NCBI GenBank assembly: GCA_937146765.1
Contig: CAKZRP010000024.1
Coordinates: 28,830 to 92,829, forward strand
Source of the DNA: an uncultured Paracoccaceae bacterium
GTDB lineage: Bacteria > Pseudomonadota > Alphaproteobacteria > Rhodobacterales > Rhodobacteraceae
Length of the DNA stretch: 64,000 bases
Direction of reading: 5' to 3'
Shown here: one piece after another, positions 45,287 to 53,874 of the stretch
Position numbering within the stretch: position 1 is the stretch's first letter
Layout: each line of letters starts with the position of its first letter
Translations under genes and position numbers: made by a program
Notes under the pieces: model-generated
What the model was told of the DNA's origin: nothing
Database searches by the model: none
Seen by the model: the letters and a program-made list of their open reading frames with translations, nothing else

Positions 45287-47740
45287 TCACGCCTTTACAC
45301 GGTCGGAATTGTGATCATACATTGGCTTGAGAGAGGCTTCGGCCCGCACCCGGGTGCCGCAGACGTCGATCTCATAGGTCGAGGCCAGCACCTCGGCCGC
45401 GCTCTCGCCCTTGCAGGTGAGATAGCCCATGCCGATCGCGCCGCCCAAGGTATGGCCGTAGTTGCCAGAGGAGAGATAGCCCACATATTCGCCGTCGCGC
45501 AGGATCGGTTCGTTGTGGAACAACAGCGGTTCCGGGTCGGTCAGGCGGAATTGCAACAAGCGTTTAAGGGGGCCGCTTTCATTGCGCTCAGCGACTGCCG
45601 CGCGCCCGATAAAATCGCAGCCCTTGTCCACCTTGACCGCAAAGCCGAGGCCCGCATCAACCACGTGATCCTCGCAGGTGATGTCATGGCCAAAGTGGCG
45701 GTAGCCCTTCTCGATCCGGCAGCTGTCCATCATATGCATGCCGCAGAGCTTCAGCCCCATGTCTTGCCCCGCCTCCCAGAGGGTTTCGAACACATGGCCC
45801 GCCATATCGGCGGAGGCGTAGATCTCCCAGCCCAGCTCGCCCACATAGGTGACCCGATGGGCGCGGGCGAGGCCCATGCCGATCTCGATCTCCTGCGCGG
45901 TGCCAAAGGGGTTCACCGCGTTGGAAAAATCATTGGGCGAGACCTTTTGCAGGAGTTTGCGCGCATTGGGCCCCATCACCGCCAAAACGCCCTCGCCTGC
46001 GGTGACATCGGTAATCACCACGTTAAAGGTGCCTCGGTTGCGCTCCATCCAGGTTTGATCCGCAAGACGGGTCGCCGCCGGGGTGACCACCAGATAGGCG
46101 GTTTCCGAGAGGCGGGTGACGGTCACATCCGCCTCAATCCCGCCTTTGCGGTTGAGGAACTGGGTATAGACAATCTTGCCCACCGGCACCGAATAATCGC
46201 CGCCGCCGATGTAGTTGAGGAAGGCCTCGGCCTCCGCCCCTTCGACGCGGATCTTGCCGAAGGAGGACATGTCGTACATGCCGACATTCTCGCGGATGGC
46301 GCGGTGCTCGCGGGCGGCGTTCTCAAACCAGTTCTGGCGTTTCCAGCTGTATTTATAGGTCTTTTCCTGCCCCGGCTCCGCGTACCAATTGGCGCGCTCC
46401 CATCCAGCCAGTTCGCCAAAGACCGCGCCTTGTTCTTTCAGCTGATGGTGAAACGGCGTACGCCGCACCCCGCGCGCGGTGGCCTTTTGGCGGTAGGGAA
46501 AGTGGTCGGCGTAAAGCAGGCCCAGCGTCTCTTTCGAGCGCTCAAAGAGGTAGTGTTTGTTGCCTTGGAAGGGCTGCATCCGGGAGATATCCACATCGCC
46601 AAGGTCAAAGGGTTTCTCGCCCGCCTCCATCCATTGCGCCAGGGCCATGCCGGCGCCGCCTGCGGACTGGATGCCGATGGAGTTGAACCCCGCCGCGACC
46701 CAGACATTGTCCATCCCCGGAGCAAGGCCGAGGTGATAGGCGTCGTCGGGGGTAAAGCTCTCTGGCCCGTTAAAGAAAGTATGGATGCCCGCCTCGGCCA
46801 GCATGGGCATTCGGTGCACAGCGGCCTCGAGGATCGGCTCGAAGTGGTCGAAATCCTCGGGCAGTTGGTCGAACTCGAAACTCTCCGGGATGCCCGCCAT
46901 GCCCCAGGGTTTGGCATGGGGTTCAAAGGCACCGAGCAGGATTTTTCCGGCGTCCTCTTTGTAGTAGGCGCATTCGTCCGGCATCCGCAGCACGGGCACC
47001 TGGGTCAGGCCGGGGATCGCCTCGGTCACGATGTAGAAATGCTCGCAAGCGTGAAGAGGCACGTTGACGCCCGCCATGCGGCCCACCTCATGCCCCCACA
47101 TGCCCGCGCAATTCACGATCATGTCGCAGGCGATATGGCCTTGGGATTGGCCATCGTCGGATTGCCACTCCACGCCGGTGACGCGGCGCCCTTGACGCTG
47201 GATTTTGGTGACCCGGGTGCGTTCCTGCACCACCGCGCCCCGTTGCCGCGCGCCCTTGGCCAAGGCCAGCGCGATATTGGCGGGGTCGCCCTGCCCGTCG
47301 AGCGGCAGCCAGACCCCAGCGGTGACTCCGTCGATATTGAGATGCTCGTATTTCGCCTTCACCTCGGCCGGCGAGATTTCTTCCACCGCGACACCAAAGG
47401 CGCGGGCCATGGCGGCCTGGCGGAAGATTTCTTCTTTGCGTTCCTCGGTCAGGGCCACGGTGATCGAGCCGCAGCGTTTAAAGCCGGTGGCGACGCCGGT
47501 CTCGGCCTCAAGCGCGCCGTAGAGCTCTTGGCTGTATTTGGCGAGCTTGGTCATATTGGCCGTGGCGCGCAGCTGAGCGATGAGGCCGGCCGCGTGCCAC
47601 GTGGTGCCGGAGGTCAGCTGTTTGCGCTCCAAGAGCACCACATCCTGCCAGCCGAGTTTGGTGAGGTGATAGGCGACGGAGCAGCCGACGACGCCGCCTC
47701 CGATGATAACGACACGGGCCTTTTGCGGCAGGTCTGCCAT
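45287..47740 (-). CDS. FAD-dependent oxidoreductase with GcvT domains (DMGDH/sarcosine dehydrogenase-like)
   Basis: An 817-residue enzyme that probably oxidatively demethylates an N-methyl amine. Domains: FAD-binding DAO module (VVIIGGGVVGCSVAYHLTKLG at about residues 9-29; flavin-attachment segment TSGTTWHAAG near 45), a central connector (about 370-430), then GcvT (about 430-700) and GcvT C-terminal modules that bind tetrahydrofolate and collect the released one-carbon unit. Length fits dimethylglycine dehydrogenase. The ATG at 47740 has GAAGGATC upstream. It follows a paralogue by 118 bases, separated by a dispersed repeat. Exact substrate (dimethylglycine, sarcosine or another) cannot be told. 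Confidence 0.9.
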   Translation of the reverse strand: MADLPQKARVVIIGGGVVGCSVAYHLTKLGWQDVVLLERKQLTSGTTWHAAGLIAQLRATANMTKLAKYSQELYGALEAETGVATGFKRCGSITVALTEERKEEIFRQAAMARAFGVAVEEISPAEVKAKYEHLNIDGVTAGVWLPLDGQGDPANIALALAKGARQRGAVVQERTRVTKIQRQGRRVTGVEWQSDDGQSQGHIACDMIVNCAGMWGHEVGRMAGVNVPLHACEHFYIVTEAIPGLTQVPVLRMPDECAYYKEDAGKILLGAFEPHAKPWGMAGIPESFEFDQLPEDFDHFEPILEAAVHRMPMLAEAGIHTFFNGPESFTPDDAYHLGLAPGMDNVWVAAGFNSIGIQSAGGAGMALAQWMEAGEKPFDLGDVDISRMQPFQGNKHYLFERSKETLGLLYADHFPYRQKATARGVRRTPFHHQLKEQGAVFGELAGWERANWYAEPGQEKTYKYSWKRQNWFENAAREHRAIRENVGMYDMSSFGKIRVEGAEAEAFLNYIGGGDYSVPVGKIVYTQFLNRKGGIEADVTVTRLSETAYLVVTPAATRLADQTWMERNRGTFNVVITDVTAGEGVLAVMGPNARKLLQKVSPNDFSNAVNPFGTAQEIEIGMGLARAHRVTYVGELGWEIYASADMAGHVFETLWEAGQDMGLKLCGMHMMDSCRIEKGYRHFGHDITCEDHVVDAGLGFAVKVDKGCDFIGRAAVAERNESGPLKRLLQFRLTDPEPLLFHNEPILRDGEYVGYLSSGNYGHTLGGAIGMGYLTCKGESAAEVLASTYEIDVCGTRVRAEASLKPMYDHNSDRVKA

Positions 47741-47783
47741 GGGGTTGATCCTTCTAAAAGGTAAGGAAGAGGGCTGAGAGGCC

Positions 47784-47857
47784 GGGGGCTCTGCCCGCTG
47801 GTTTGAGGATCGGGGGCTCTGCCCCCGGGCCCCCGGGATATTTTTAAGAAGATGAAG
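47784..47857 (+). repeat. Dispersed intergenic repeat between the two oxidoreductase genes
   Basis: Two GGGGGCTCTGCCC units (47784-47796 and 47812-47824; the second extends to a GGGGGCTCTGCCCCC hairpin) are followed by CCCCGGGATATTTTTAAGAA and GATGAAG (47831-47857). The same order, GGGGCTCTGCCCC then CCCCGGGATATTT...AAGATGAAG, occurs after the SDHAF4-like gene near 27183-27243. Confidence 0.65.
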
Positions 47858-47858
47858 G

Positions 47859-50303
47859 TCAGGCGCGCAGGCGGAGGTTCTCCGGGTCCCACAGTGGTTG
47901 GTCGGGCTGCACCACGGCGCGGTATTTGGCGCCGTAGATCTCCACTTCCAGCTCGGTGCCCGGGGAGGCCAGATCGGCGCGCACCATGCCGAGCGCGATA
48001 GAGGCATTGACCCGATAGCCCCAGTCGCCCGAGGTGGTTTCGCCGACGATTTGGCCATCTTTCCAGAGGCAGGACATATAGGGCGCATCCGCCGCGCCTG
48101 CCTCGACCAGCAGGGTCACGAATCGTTTCTTGGGGCCTTGCTGTTGTTCTTTCATCAAGGCGGCTTTGCCTGGGAAGTCCTGCGGTTTGTCGAGTTTGAC
48201 AAAACGGTCTAGGCCGCCCTCAAACAGGTTGTAGTCGGTGGAGAGGTCGCCCTTCCACGCGCGGTAGCCTTTTTCGATGCGCAGGGAATTGAGCGCATAC
48301 ATGCCGAAGGGTTTGGCGCCTGCTTCCAGAATGGCGGCGTAGATCGCGGGCATATGTTCAACCTTGGCATGGACTTCCCAACCAAGTTCGCCGGCGAAGG
48401 AGACACGCACCAGATGAGCAGGTTGGCCCGCAACCGTTGCGGCCTGATGGGTGAGCCAACCCAAGGAAAGGTCGCCATCGGTGAGCGGCGCAAGGAGGGC
48501 GCGCGATTTGGGGCCCGTGACGATAAGCGTATCGCGCGTGGTGGTGAGGTCCTCGACCGTGACGCTGGCGGGCATGGCAGCGCGCAGGATGTCGCGGTCA
48601 TGCCATTGCGCCACCGCAGCGGTGATCATCACAAAGTCATCCTCGCCCATGCGCAGGCAGGACATCTCGGTCAGGATGCGGCCGCGCGCATCAGCAATAT
48701 AGACGAGGTTCATCCGCCCGACCTTGGGCAGCCCACCGGTGATGAGGCCCCGCAGAGCTTCAGCGGTGCCAGAGCCGGTCAGTTTGAAGCGGGAAAACCC
48801 CGGCAGGTCGAGCACGCCGCAATGGTCGCGCACCGCCTCGCATTCCTCTTGGATGCGCTTTTGCCAAGGGCCGGAGCGCTCCCAGGTATGGGTGGCTTCT
48901 AAAGAAGTATCATCGCCGGGCTGCGCGAACCAATTGGCGCGCTCCCAGCCGTTGTAAGCGCCCATCACGCCACCGCGGGCGATCACCTCGGCATGGACGG
49001 GCGAGAGTTTGCGGTCACGGGCGGCGGGCCATTCGTGACGGGGGAAGTGCATGGCGTATTCATTGCCGTAAACCTCCATCCCCTTGTCGACGCAGTATTG
49101 GTGATCCGTGAAATCGGTGTAGCGGCGCGGATCGCAGGACCACATGTCCCATTCGGTCTGCCCGTCGACGATCCATTCCGCCAGCACCTTGCCGGCACCG
49201 CCGCCCTGCGCGATGCCAAAGGTGAAGACGCAGGCCTCGAAGGCGTTTTTCACCCCCGGCATCGGACCGATCAGCGGCAACCCATCGGGGGCGTAAGGAA
49301 TCGGCCCGTTGATCACACGAGAGACGCCTGCAGTCGCCAAGGCCGGAACCCGCTCCATCGCGTCGGTGACGATATCCTCGATCCGGTCGAGGTCGTCGTT
49401 CCACAGTTGGAAAGAGAAATCTTCCGGCATCGGATCGTCGGGGTTGGCCCAATGGGCGCGACAGTTCGGCTCGTAGGGGCCGAGGTTGAAGCCGTGTTTT
49501 TCCTGCCGGAGATAATAGGACACATCGACATCGCGCAGCAGCGGGAGTTTTTTGCCGGTGGCCTTGGTATGGGCCTCGATCTCGGGGATTTCCTCGGACA
49601 GGAGGTACTGGTGGCTCATCACCATCATCGGCACGGTGCGCCCGCCATAGGGTTTGAACCACTCGCCCACCCGCTGCGCATAATAGCCGGCCGCGTTCAC
49701 CACATAATCGCAGGCGATATCGCCCTTCTCGGTATGGACAATCCAGCCGTCATCGGTCTGGGTCACGCCGGTTGCCGGGCAGAAGCGGAGGATCTTTTGC
49801 CCCATCTCGCGCGCACCTTTCGCAAGCGCCTGCGTCACCTGCGCCGGGTCGATGTCGCCGTCATGCGGATCATACAGCGCACCGGCCAGATCGTGGGTCT
49901 CGATGAAGGGATAGATCTCCTTCACCTCTTCCGGTGTCAGGATCTTGATATCCATGCCCTGATAGCGCCCCATCGAGGCAGCGCGGGCGAACTCCTGCAT
50001 CCGTTCCTTGGAGTGGGCCAGCCGGATCGAGCCGGTCTGGTGGTAGTTCATCGGATAGTCGACCTCTTCCCCCAGACGGGAATAAAGCTCGGTCGAGTAG
50101 CGCTGCATGTTCATGATCGACCAGGAGGTCGAGAAGGTCGGCACATTGCCCGCCGCATGCCAGGTGGAGCCTGCCGTCAGCTCGTTCTTTTCCAACAGAA
50201 CGCAGTCGGTCCAGCCCTTCTTGGCAAGGTGATAGAGCGAGGAGCAGCCAATGACGCCGCCGCCGATGATGACCACGCGGACCCGGGTTGGAAAATCAGA
50301 CAT
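47859..50303 (-). CDS. FAD-dependent oxidoreductase with GcvT domains, paralogue of the next gene
   Basis: An 814-residue enzyme with the same domain order as the gene that follows: FAD-binding VVIIGGGVIGCSSLYHLAKKG, flavin-attachment segment TAGSTWHAAGN, central connector, GcvT and GcvT C-terminal modules (GELGWEVHAKVEH; LRIEKGYRAWKGDLS). The two share layout and many motifs but differ widely between them, so they are old paralogues with probably distinct methylated substrates. The ATG at 50303 gives the right N-terminus. The GFA-fold gene ends 33 bases upstream. It is likely co-transcribed with LysE, GFA and the XRE-cupin regulator genes. Confidence 0.9.
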   Translation of the reverse strand: MSDFPTRVRVVIIGGGVIGCSSLYHLAKKGWTDCVLLEKNELTAGSTWHAAGNVPTFSTSWSIMNMQRYSTELYSRLGEEVDYPMNYHQTGSIRLAHSKERMQEFARAASMGRYQGMDIKILTPEEVKEIYPFIETHDLAGALYDPHDGDIDPAQVTQALAKGAREMGQKILRFCPATGVTQTDDGWIVHTEKGDIACDYVVNAAGYYAQRVGEWFKPYGGRTVPMMVMSHQYLLSEEIPEIEAHTKATGKKLPLLRDVDVSYYLRQEKHGFNLGPYEPNCRAHWANPDDPMPEDFSFQLWNDDLDRIEDIVTDAMERVPALATAGVSRVINGPIPYAPDGLPLIGPMPGVKNAFEACVFTFGIAQGGGAGKVLAEWIVDGQTEWDMWSCDPRRYTDFTDHQYCVDKGMEVYGNEYAMHFPRHEWPAARDRKLSPVHAEVIARGGVMGAYNGWERANWFAQPGDDTSLEATHTWERSGPWQKRIQEECEAVRDHCGVLDLPGFSRFKLTGSGTAEALRGLITGGLPKVGRMNLVYIADARGRILTEMSCLRMGEDDFVMITAAVAQWHDRDILRAAMPASVTVEDLTTTRDTLIVTGPKSRALLAPLTDGDLSLGWLTHQAATVAGQPAHLVRVSFAGELGWEVHAKVEHMPAIYAAILEAGAKPFGMYALNSLRIEKGYRAWKGDLSTDYNLFEGGLDRFVKLDKPQDFPGKAALMKEQQQGPKKRFVTLLVEAGAADAPYMSCLWKDGQIVGETTSGDWGYRVNASIALGMVRADLASPGTELEVEIYGAKYRAVVQPDQPLWDPENLRLRA

Positions 50304-50336
50304 GGGGGGCTCCCTTTGATTGGGGTCAGTGTCGAG

Positions 50337-50708
50337 TCAGGCTTTTTGCGGCACGTCGTCGGCGATCTGGTAGTAGTCGCCCTTGTCGGCCACGAAGATA
50401 TGCTTTTGCAGGGTGACGCCGGTGGGGTTAGAGACCGCTCCGAGGGCGAAGCTGATGGTGTCCTCGTCCGGTGCCTTCCAGAACAGGAAGGAGCCGCATT
50501 GGGCGCAGAACCCGCGCTTGGCCTTGGGGCTGGCGGCGAACCACGTGACCTCGCCCGTGATGGTCAGTTCCGTGTCCTTCACATGCGCCGAGGACCAGAT
50601 CCCCCCCGATTGACGGCGGCATTGACCGCAGTGGCACATGGAGGCGCCTTGCGGGGTCGCCTCAGTTTCGAAATGGATATTGCCGCAAAGACAGTGGCCC
50701 TGGATCAT
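50337..50708 (-). CDS. GFA (glutathione-dependent formaldehyde-activating) family protein
   Basis: A 123-residue zinc-binding protein of the GFA/CENP-V fold. The zinc ligands are visible as GHCLCGNIHF, CHCGQCRRQSG and a late FCAQCGSFLFW. The family founder condenses formaldehyde with glutathione, though many members have unproven activity. Here formaldehyde (or its folate adduct) would come from the two demethylating oxidoreductases downstream, which makes the role plausible. The ATG at 50708 has GGAGGGAA upstream and overlaps the LysE stop by four bases. Confidence 0.92.
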   Translation of the reverse strand: MIQGHCLCGNIHFETEATPQGASMCHCGQCRRQSGGIWSSAHVKDTELTITGEVTWFAASPKAKRGFCAQCGSFLFWKAPDEDTISFALGAVSNPTGVTLQKHIFVADKGDYYQIADDVPQKA

Positions 50709-51334
50709 GAGGTTCCCTCCAAATTGGGTGTGCTGCTGGCGCCCAGAAGGACGCCGTAGACAATGAAACAGATCGCCAAGAGCCGGCGAATCCAGACGTT
50801 GAACACCGCCGCCAGCGCGGCGCGACCCATCCCGACGCCCAGCAGGGTAAAGCCGGTGTAGCTGAGGGTGGTCAGCGCGAGCGCGGTGGGCATGATCACC
50901 GCCATCTGCGACCAAATCGGCACGTCAGGCTGCACGAATTGCGAAAAGGCGGCGAGGTAGCCTGCGACGCTTTTGGGGTTGATCGTCGCCACCGCCAGCG
51001 CGTGCAGATAGACATGGCGCGCCGGGCGTTCGGCGGCGGGCGGGGGCTTGGCCGCAGTGCGCCAGCCGCGGACACCCTGAAAGATCAGGAAGGCCGCGCC
51101 GACCAGCTTGGCAATAAAGAACCCGGTGGGCGAGGCGACGATCAGCGCCGTGACCCCAAGGGCCGACAGGACCAGAAAGGCCGATGCCTGCGTCAGGATG
51201 CCAAGCACCCCCAGCATAGCCTTGCCAAAGCCGAGGTTCATGCCGTTTGAGATGCAATTCACCGCATTTGGTCCCGGCGTGGTGACAAAGGCGATCCAAA
51301 ACAAAGTGAAGATGATCCAGGCGTCAAAGCTCAT
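50705..51334 (-). CDS. LysE/RhtB-family amino acid exporter
   Basis: A 209-residue inner-membrane protein with about six hydrophobic segments. The RhtB/LysE N-terminal signature FVTTPGPNAVNCISNGMNLG (about residues 17-36) is present. The substrate may be an amino acid or a methylated derivative from the cluster's pathway, but this is inference. It starts ten bases after the XRE-cupin regulator stop and is coupled to the GFA gene by ATGA. Confidence 0.92.
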   Translation of the reverse strand: MSFDAWIIFTLFWIAFVTTPGPNAVNCISNGMNLGFGKAMLGVLGILTQASAFLVLSALGVTALIVASPTGFFIAKLVGAAFLIFQGVRGWRTAAKPPPAAERPARHVYLHALAVATINPKSVAGYLAAFSQFVQPDVPIWSQMAVIMPTALALTTLSYTGFTLLGVGMGRAALAAVFNVWIRRLLAICFIVYGVLLGASSTPNLEGTS

Positions 51335-51344
51335 CGCGCGCCCC

Positions 51345-51914
51345 TCAATAGACCGGCGGGGCGATCACCCAGACCGCGACACAGGGCACGTCATAGGGGT
51401 TCGACCACTGAAAGGGTTCATGGCGGATGCGGAAACTGTCGCCGGGACCCACGGTGAACTGCCGCTCCCCGATTTGCAGATCAAGGCGGCCTGAGATCAC
51501 ATAGGCGACCTCCTGCGTGGGACGGTGGGCGGGGGATTGCATCCGCGCATGGGGGGCAAAGGTGGAATGCACCATTTCAAAATCATCGGTGAGATCAGGG
51601 GAGAGCAGCTCTTCGATCAGCCCCTCCTCACCCGAGCCCATCGGTCGCCGCGCGCCGGAGCGTACGATGTAGCCCTGTTCCTCCACCGGGGCCGAGGCAT
51701 GGGCAAAGAGCATCGACATCGGCACATCGAGACATTTCGCCAGCGCCCGCAAGTCAGAAATCGAGGGATCCGAGAGATCCCGCTCAACTTGGCTGATCCA
51801 GCCGACCGAGCGCCCCATCCGGGCCGCGAGATCCGCGATGGTGATGCCCCGCGCCCGGCGCAACGCCCGCAGATCGGCGCCAAGGGTGGTGAGCGTGGGG
51901 GATTGGCTGTTCAA
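51345..51914 (-). CDS. XRE-family regulator with C-terminal cupin domain
   Basis: A 189-residue regulator: helix-turn-helix (ADLRALRRARGITIADLAAR, about residues 13-32, then GRSVGWISQVERDLSDPS) followed by a linker and a cupin sensor domain (RPTQEVAYVISGRLDLQIGE; DSFRIRHEPFQWSNP). Such proteins commonly repress amine- or amino acid-catabolic operons until a ligand binds the cupin. There is no ATG before the HTH; TTG at 51914 has AAAAGG eight bases upstream and lets the operator lie in front of the gene. TTG at 51947 is the longer alternative. It heads the minus-strand operon. Confidence 0.88.
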   Translation of the reverse strand: MNSQSPTLTTLGADLRALRRARGITIADLAARMGRSVGWISQVERDLSDPSISDLRALAKCLDVPMSMLFAHASAPVEEQGYIVRSGARRPMGSGEEGLIEELLSPDLTDDFEMVHSTFAPHARMQSPAHRPTQEVAYVISGRLDLQIGERQFTVGPGDSFRIRHEPFQWSNPYDVPCVAVWVIAPPVY

Positions 51915-51929
51915 GCGCGCGGCCTTTTC

Positions 51930-51993
51930 GTGAAATTTTCCCTTCAATTTTCACGCTCGGCGATTCTGGTGAAAAAAGATAGGGAAATTTCAT
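51930..51993 (-). promoter_or_regulatory. Two tandem 25-bp operator-like dyads upstream of XRE-cupin operon
   Basis: Site 1 (51930-51954) is GTGAAATTTT-N6-AATTTTCAC; site 2 (51969-51993) starts GTGAAAAAAG and ends GAAATTTCAT. Both have the frame GTGAAA-N13-TTTCA(C/T), the same 25-base length and their centres are 39 bases apart. Site 1 begins 16 bases in front of the proposed TTG start. This fits autoregulation by the encoded dimeric HTH protein. Confidence 0.6.
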
Positions 51994-52002
51994 GAGGTCA
52001 CG

Positions 52003-52031
52003 TAAAAAAACCGGCGCAGGGCAGCGCCGGT
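52003..52031 (-). terminator. Rho-independent terminator after fRMsr gene
   Basis: ACCGGCGC (52010-52017) pairs with GCGCCGGT (52024-52031); on the minus strand it is followed by seven T. It ends the gene at 52057 before the XRE operon control region. Confidence 0.88.
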
Positions 52032-52056
52032 TCCTAATTCTCGTGTGGAAGCGCGG

Positions 52057-52512
52057 TCAGAGCTTGCCGAAGACCTGCGCCAAGAGCGACTCCAGCGCCA
52101 TGGCGTCTTCCTCGTCAAAGGCCGCCGGCTGATCGCTGTCGATATCCAGCACGCCAATCACCGCGCCTTTTGCGTTGTGAACGGGCAGCACGATCTCGGA
52201 CCGGGTGGAGGAGGAACAGGCGATATGGCCGGGAAAGGCCTCAACATCGTCTACCAGCTGCGTTTCATTGGTGCGGGCCGCAGCGCCGCATACCCCGCGC
52301 GAAAACGGGATCACCAGACAGCCGTGACCGCCCTGATAGGGGCCGATTTTCAGCACCTCTGGCTCAGTCACCCGATAAAATCCGGTCCAGTCAAATCGGT
52401 CGTCGGCATGATGCAGCTCGCAGACCACGGTGGCCATCAGCGCAACCTCATCGGTTTCGCCTTCGGTCAGCGCGGCCACCGTCTTGGCCAGATCCTGATA
52501 ATTCACCCGCAT
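52057..52512 (-). CDS. msrC: Free methionine-(R)-sulfoxide reductase (GAF-domain fRMsr)
   Basis: A 151-residue one-domain GAF protein. The fRMsr catalytic block is intact: GCLVIPFSRGVCGAAAR then FPGHIACSSSTRSEIVLPV. The cysteines C65, C75 and C99 have spacings of 10 and 24, which equal those of the catalytic and resolving cysteines of the Escherichia coli enzyme (84, 94, 118). It reduces free methionine-R-sulfoxide using thioredoxin. The ATG at 52512 is natural. It is monocistronic on the minus strand; the thiolase gene ends 92 bases upstream. Confidence 0.93.
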   Translation of the reverse strand: MRVNYQDLAKTVAALTEGETDEVALMATVVCELHHADDRFDWTGFYRVTEPEVLKIGPYQGGHGCLVIPFSRGVCGAAARTNETQLVDDVEAFPGHIACSSSTRSEIVLPVHNAKGAVIGVLDIDSDQPAAFDEEDAMALESLLAQVFGKL

Positions 52513-52604
52513 CGCATATGTGCCTTTGTTGAATTTACACAGGAAGGGGTCGCCCCCCTCCCCGCCTGAGTTGAAGCTTCAGATAGCTACGCCAATACGT
52601 GCCG

Positions 52605-53777
52605 TCAAACCCGCTCGATCGCGATGGCGGTGCCTTCGCCGCCGCCGATGCAGATCGCGGCAATCCCGCGCTTGAGGCCGCGTTTTTCCAGCGCATTGAG
52701 CAGTGTCACCATGATCCGGGCACCCGAGGCGCCGATGGGGTGGCCCAGCGCACAGGCGCCGCCGTTGACGTTCACCTTGTCGCGCGAAATTCCCATCTCG
52801 CGCATGAAGGCCATGGGGACGACCGCAAAGGCCTCGTTCACTTCCCAAAGATCGACGTCCTCCACATCCCAGCCGAGCTGCGACATCAGCTTGCGGGCGG
52901 CGGGAACCGGCGCAGTGGTGAACAGGCCCGGCGCCTGCGCATGGCTGGCGTGACCAAGGATATAGCCGCGGACCGCAAGACCACGAGCGGCTGCCGCTTC
53001 CTCAGAGGCGAGCACCAGCGCCGCTGCCCCATCGGAGATCGAGGAAGAGTTCGCCGCCGTCACCGTGCCGCCCTCGCGGAAGGCGGGCTTCAGCGTCGGG
53101 ATCTTTTCCGGGCGCGCCGATTGCGGTTGTTCATCCGCATCCGTCACCACCTCGCCCTTGCGGGTCTTGACGGTGACGGCCGCGATTTCGCCCTCAAAAG
53201 CGCCGCTCTCCTGCGCCGCCAGCGCGTTTTTCAACGAGCCGAGGGCAAACTCATCCTGCTCTTCACGGGTAAACTGATAGGTCTCGGCGCAGTCCTCGGC
53301 AAAGGTGCCCATCAGGCGGCCTTTGTCATAGGCGTCCTCCAGCCCGTCGAGGAACATATGGTCGATCACCTGACCATGGCCGATCCGCGCGCCGCCGCGC
53401 ATCTTGGGCAGAAGGTAAGGCGCATTGGTCATGCTCTCCATGCCGCCCGCGACCATCACATCCGTATGCCCGAGCGCAATCTGATCAAAGGCGATCATTG
53501 CCGCCTTCATGCCGGAGCCGCACATCTTGTTGAGGGTGGTGGCCGGAACCTCTTCGCCGAGACCGGCGGCAAAGCCCGCCTGCCGCGCGGGCGCCTGGCC
53601 TTGACCGGCCGGCAAGACGCAGCCCATCAGCACCTCGTCCACGGTGGTGGCCCCTGCCCGCTGCAATGCGGCACGGATCGCCGCACCGCCGAGCTGGGCC
53701 GCCGTCACCCCGTCATACATGCCCTGAAATCCACCCATCGGCGTCCGGGCAGCCCCTGCGATCACGATCCTGACCAT
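52605..53777 (-). CDS. Acetyl-CoA C-acetyltransferase / thiolase
   Basis: A 390-residue thiolase of the biosynthetic/degradative acetoacetyl-CoA type. The nucleophile is C86 in TLNKMCGSGMKA; the late motifs NEAFA, GGACALGHPIGASG and CIGGGEGTA give the catalytic His and second Cys. It could make acetoacetyl-CoA for polyhydroxybutyrate or break down 3-ketoacyl-CoA; no phaB or beta-oxidation partner is adjacent. The ATG at 53777 has GAGGAG upstream, and it is divergent from the STAS gene. Confidence 0.94.
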   Translation of the reverse strand: MVRIVIAGAARTPMGGFQGMYDGVTAAQLGGAAIRAALQRAGATTVDEVLMGCVLPAGQGQAPARQAGFAAGLGEEVPATTLNKMCGSGMKAAMIAFDQIALGHTDVMVAGGMESMTNAPYLLPKMRGGARIGHGQVIDHMFLDGLEDAYDKGRLMGTFAEDCAETYQFTREEQDEFALGSLKNALAAQESGAFEGEIAAVTVKTRKGEVVTDADEQPQSARPEKIPTLKPAFREGGTVTAANSSSISDGAAALVLASEEAAAARGLAVRGYILGHASHAQAPGLFTTAPVPAARKLMSQLGWDVEDVDLWEVNEAFAVVPMAFMREMGISRDKVNVNGGACALGHPIGASGARIMVTLLNALEKRGLKRGIAAICIGGGEGTAIAIERV

Positions 53778-53874
53778 TTGAAAACTCCTCCAATTTTCTG
53801 AGCTATCCATACCGAATGATAACATTTAAGGTCTAGAGTGAGTTCCAAATATGACGAGCCGAGGAACAGAGACA

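Noticed and set aside
45311..47764. An 817-codon plus-strand open frame
   Set aside because: Exact antisense shadow of the DMGDH-like gene.
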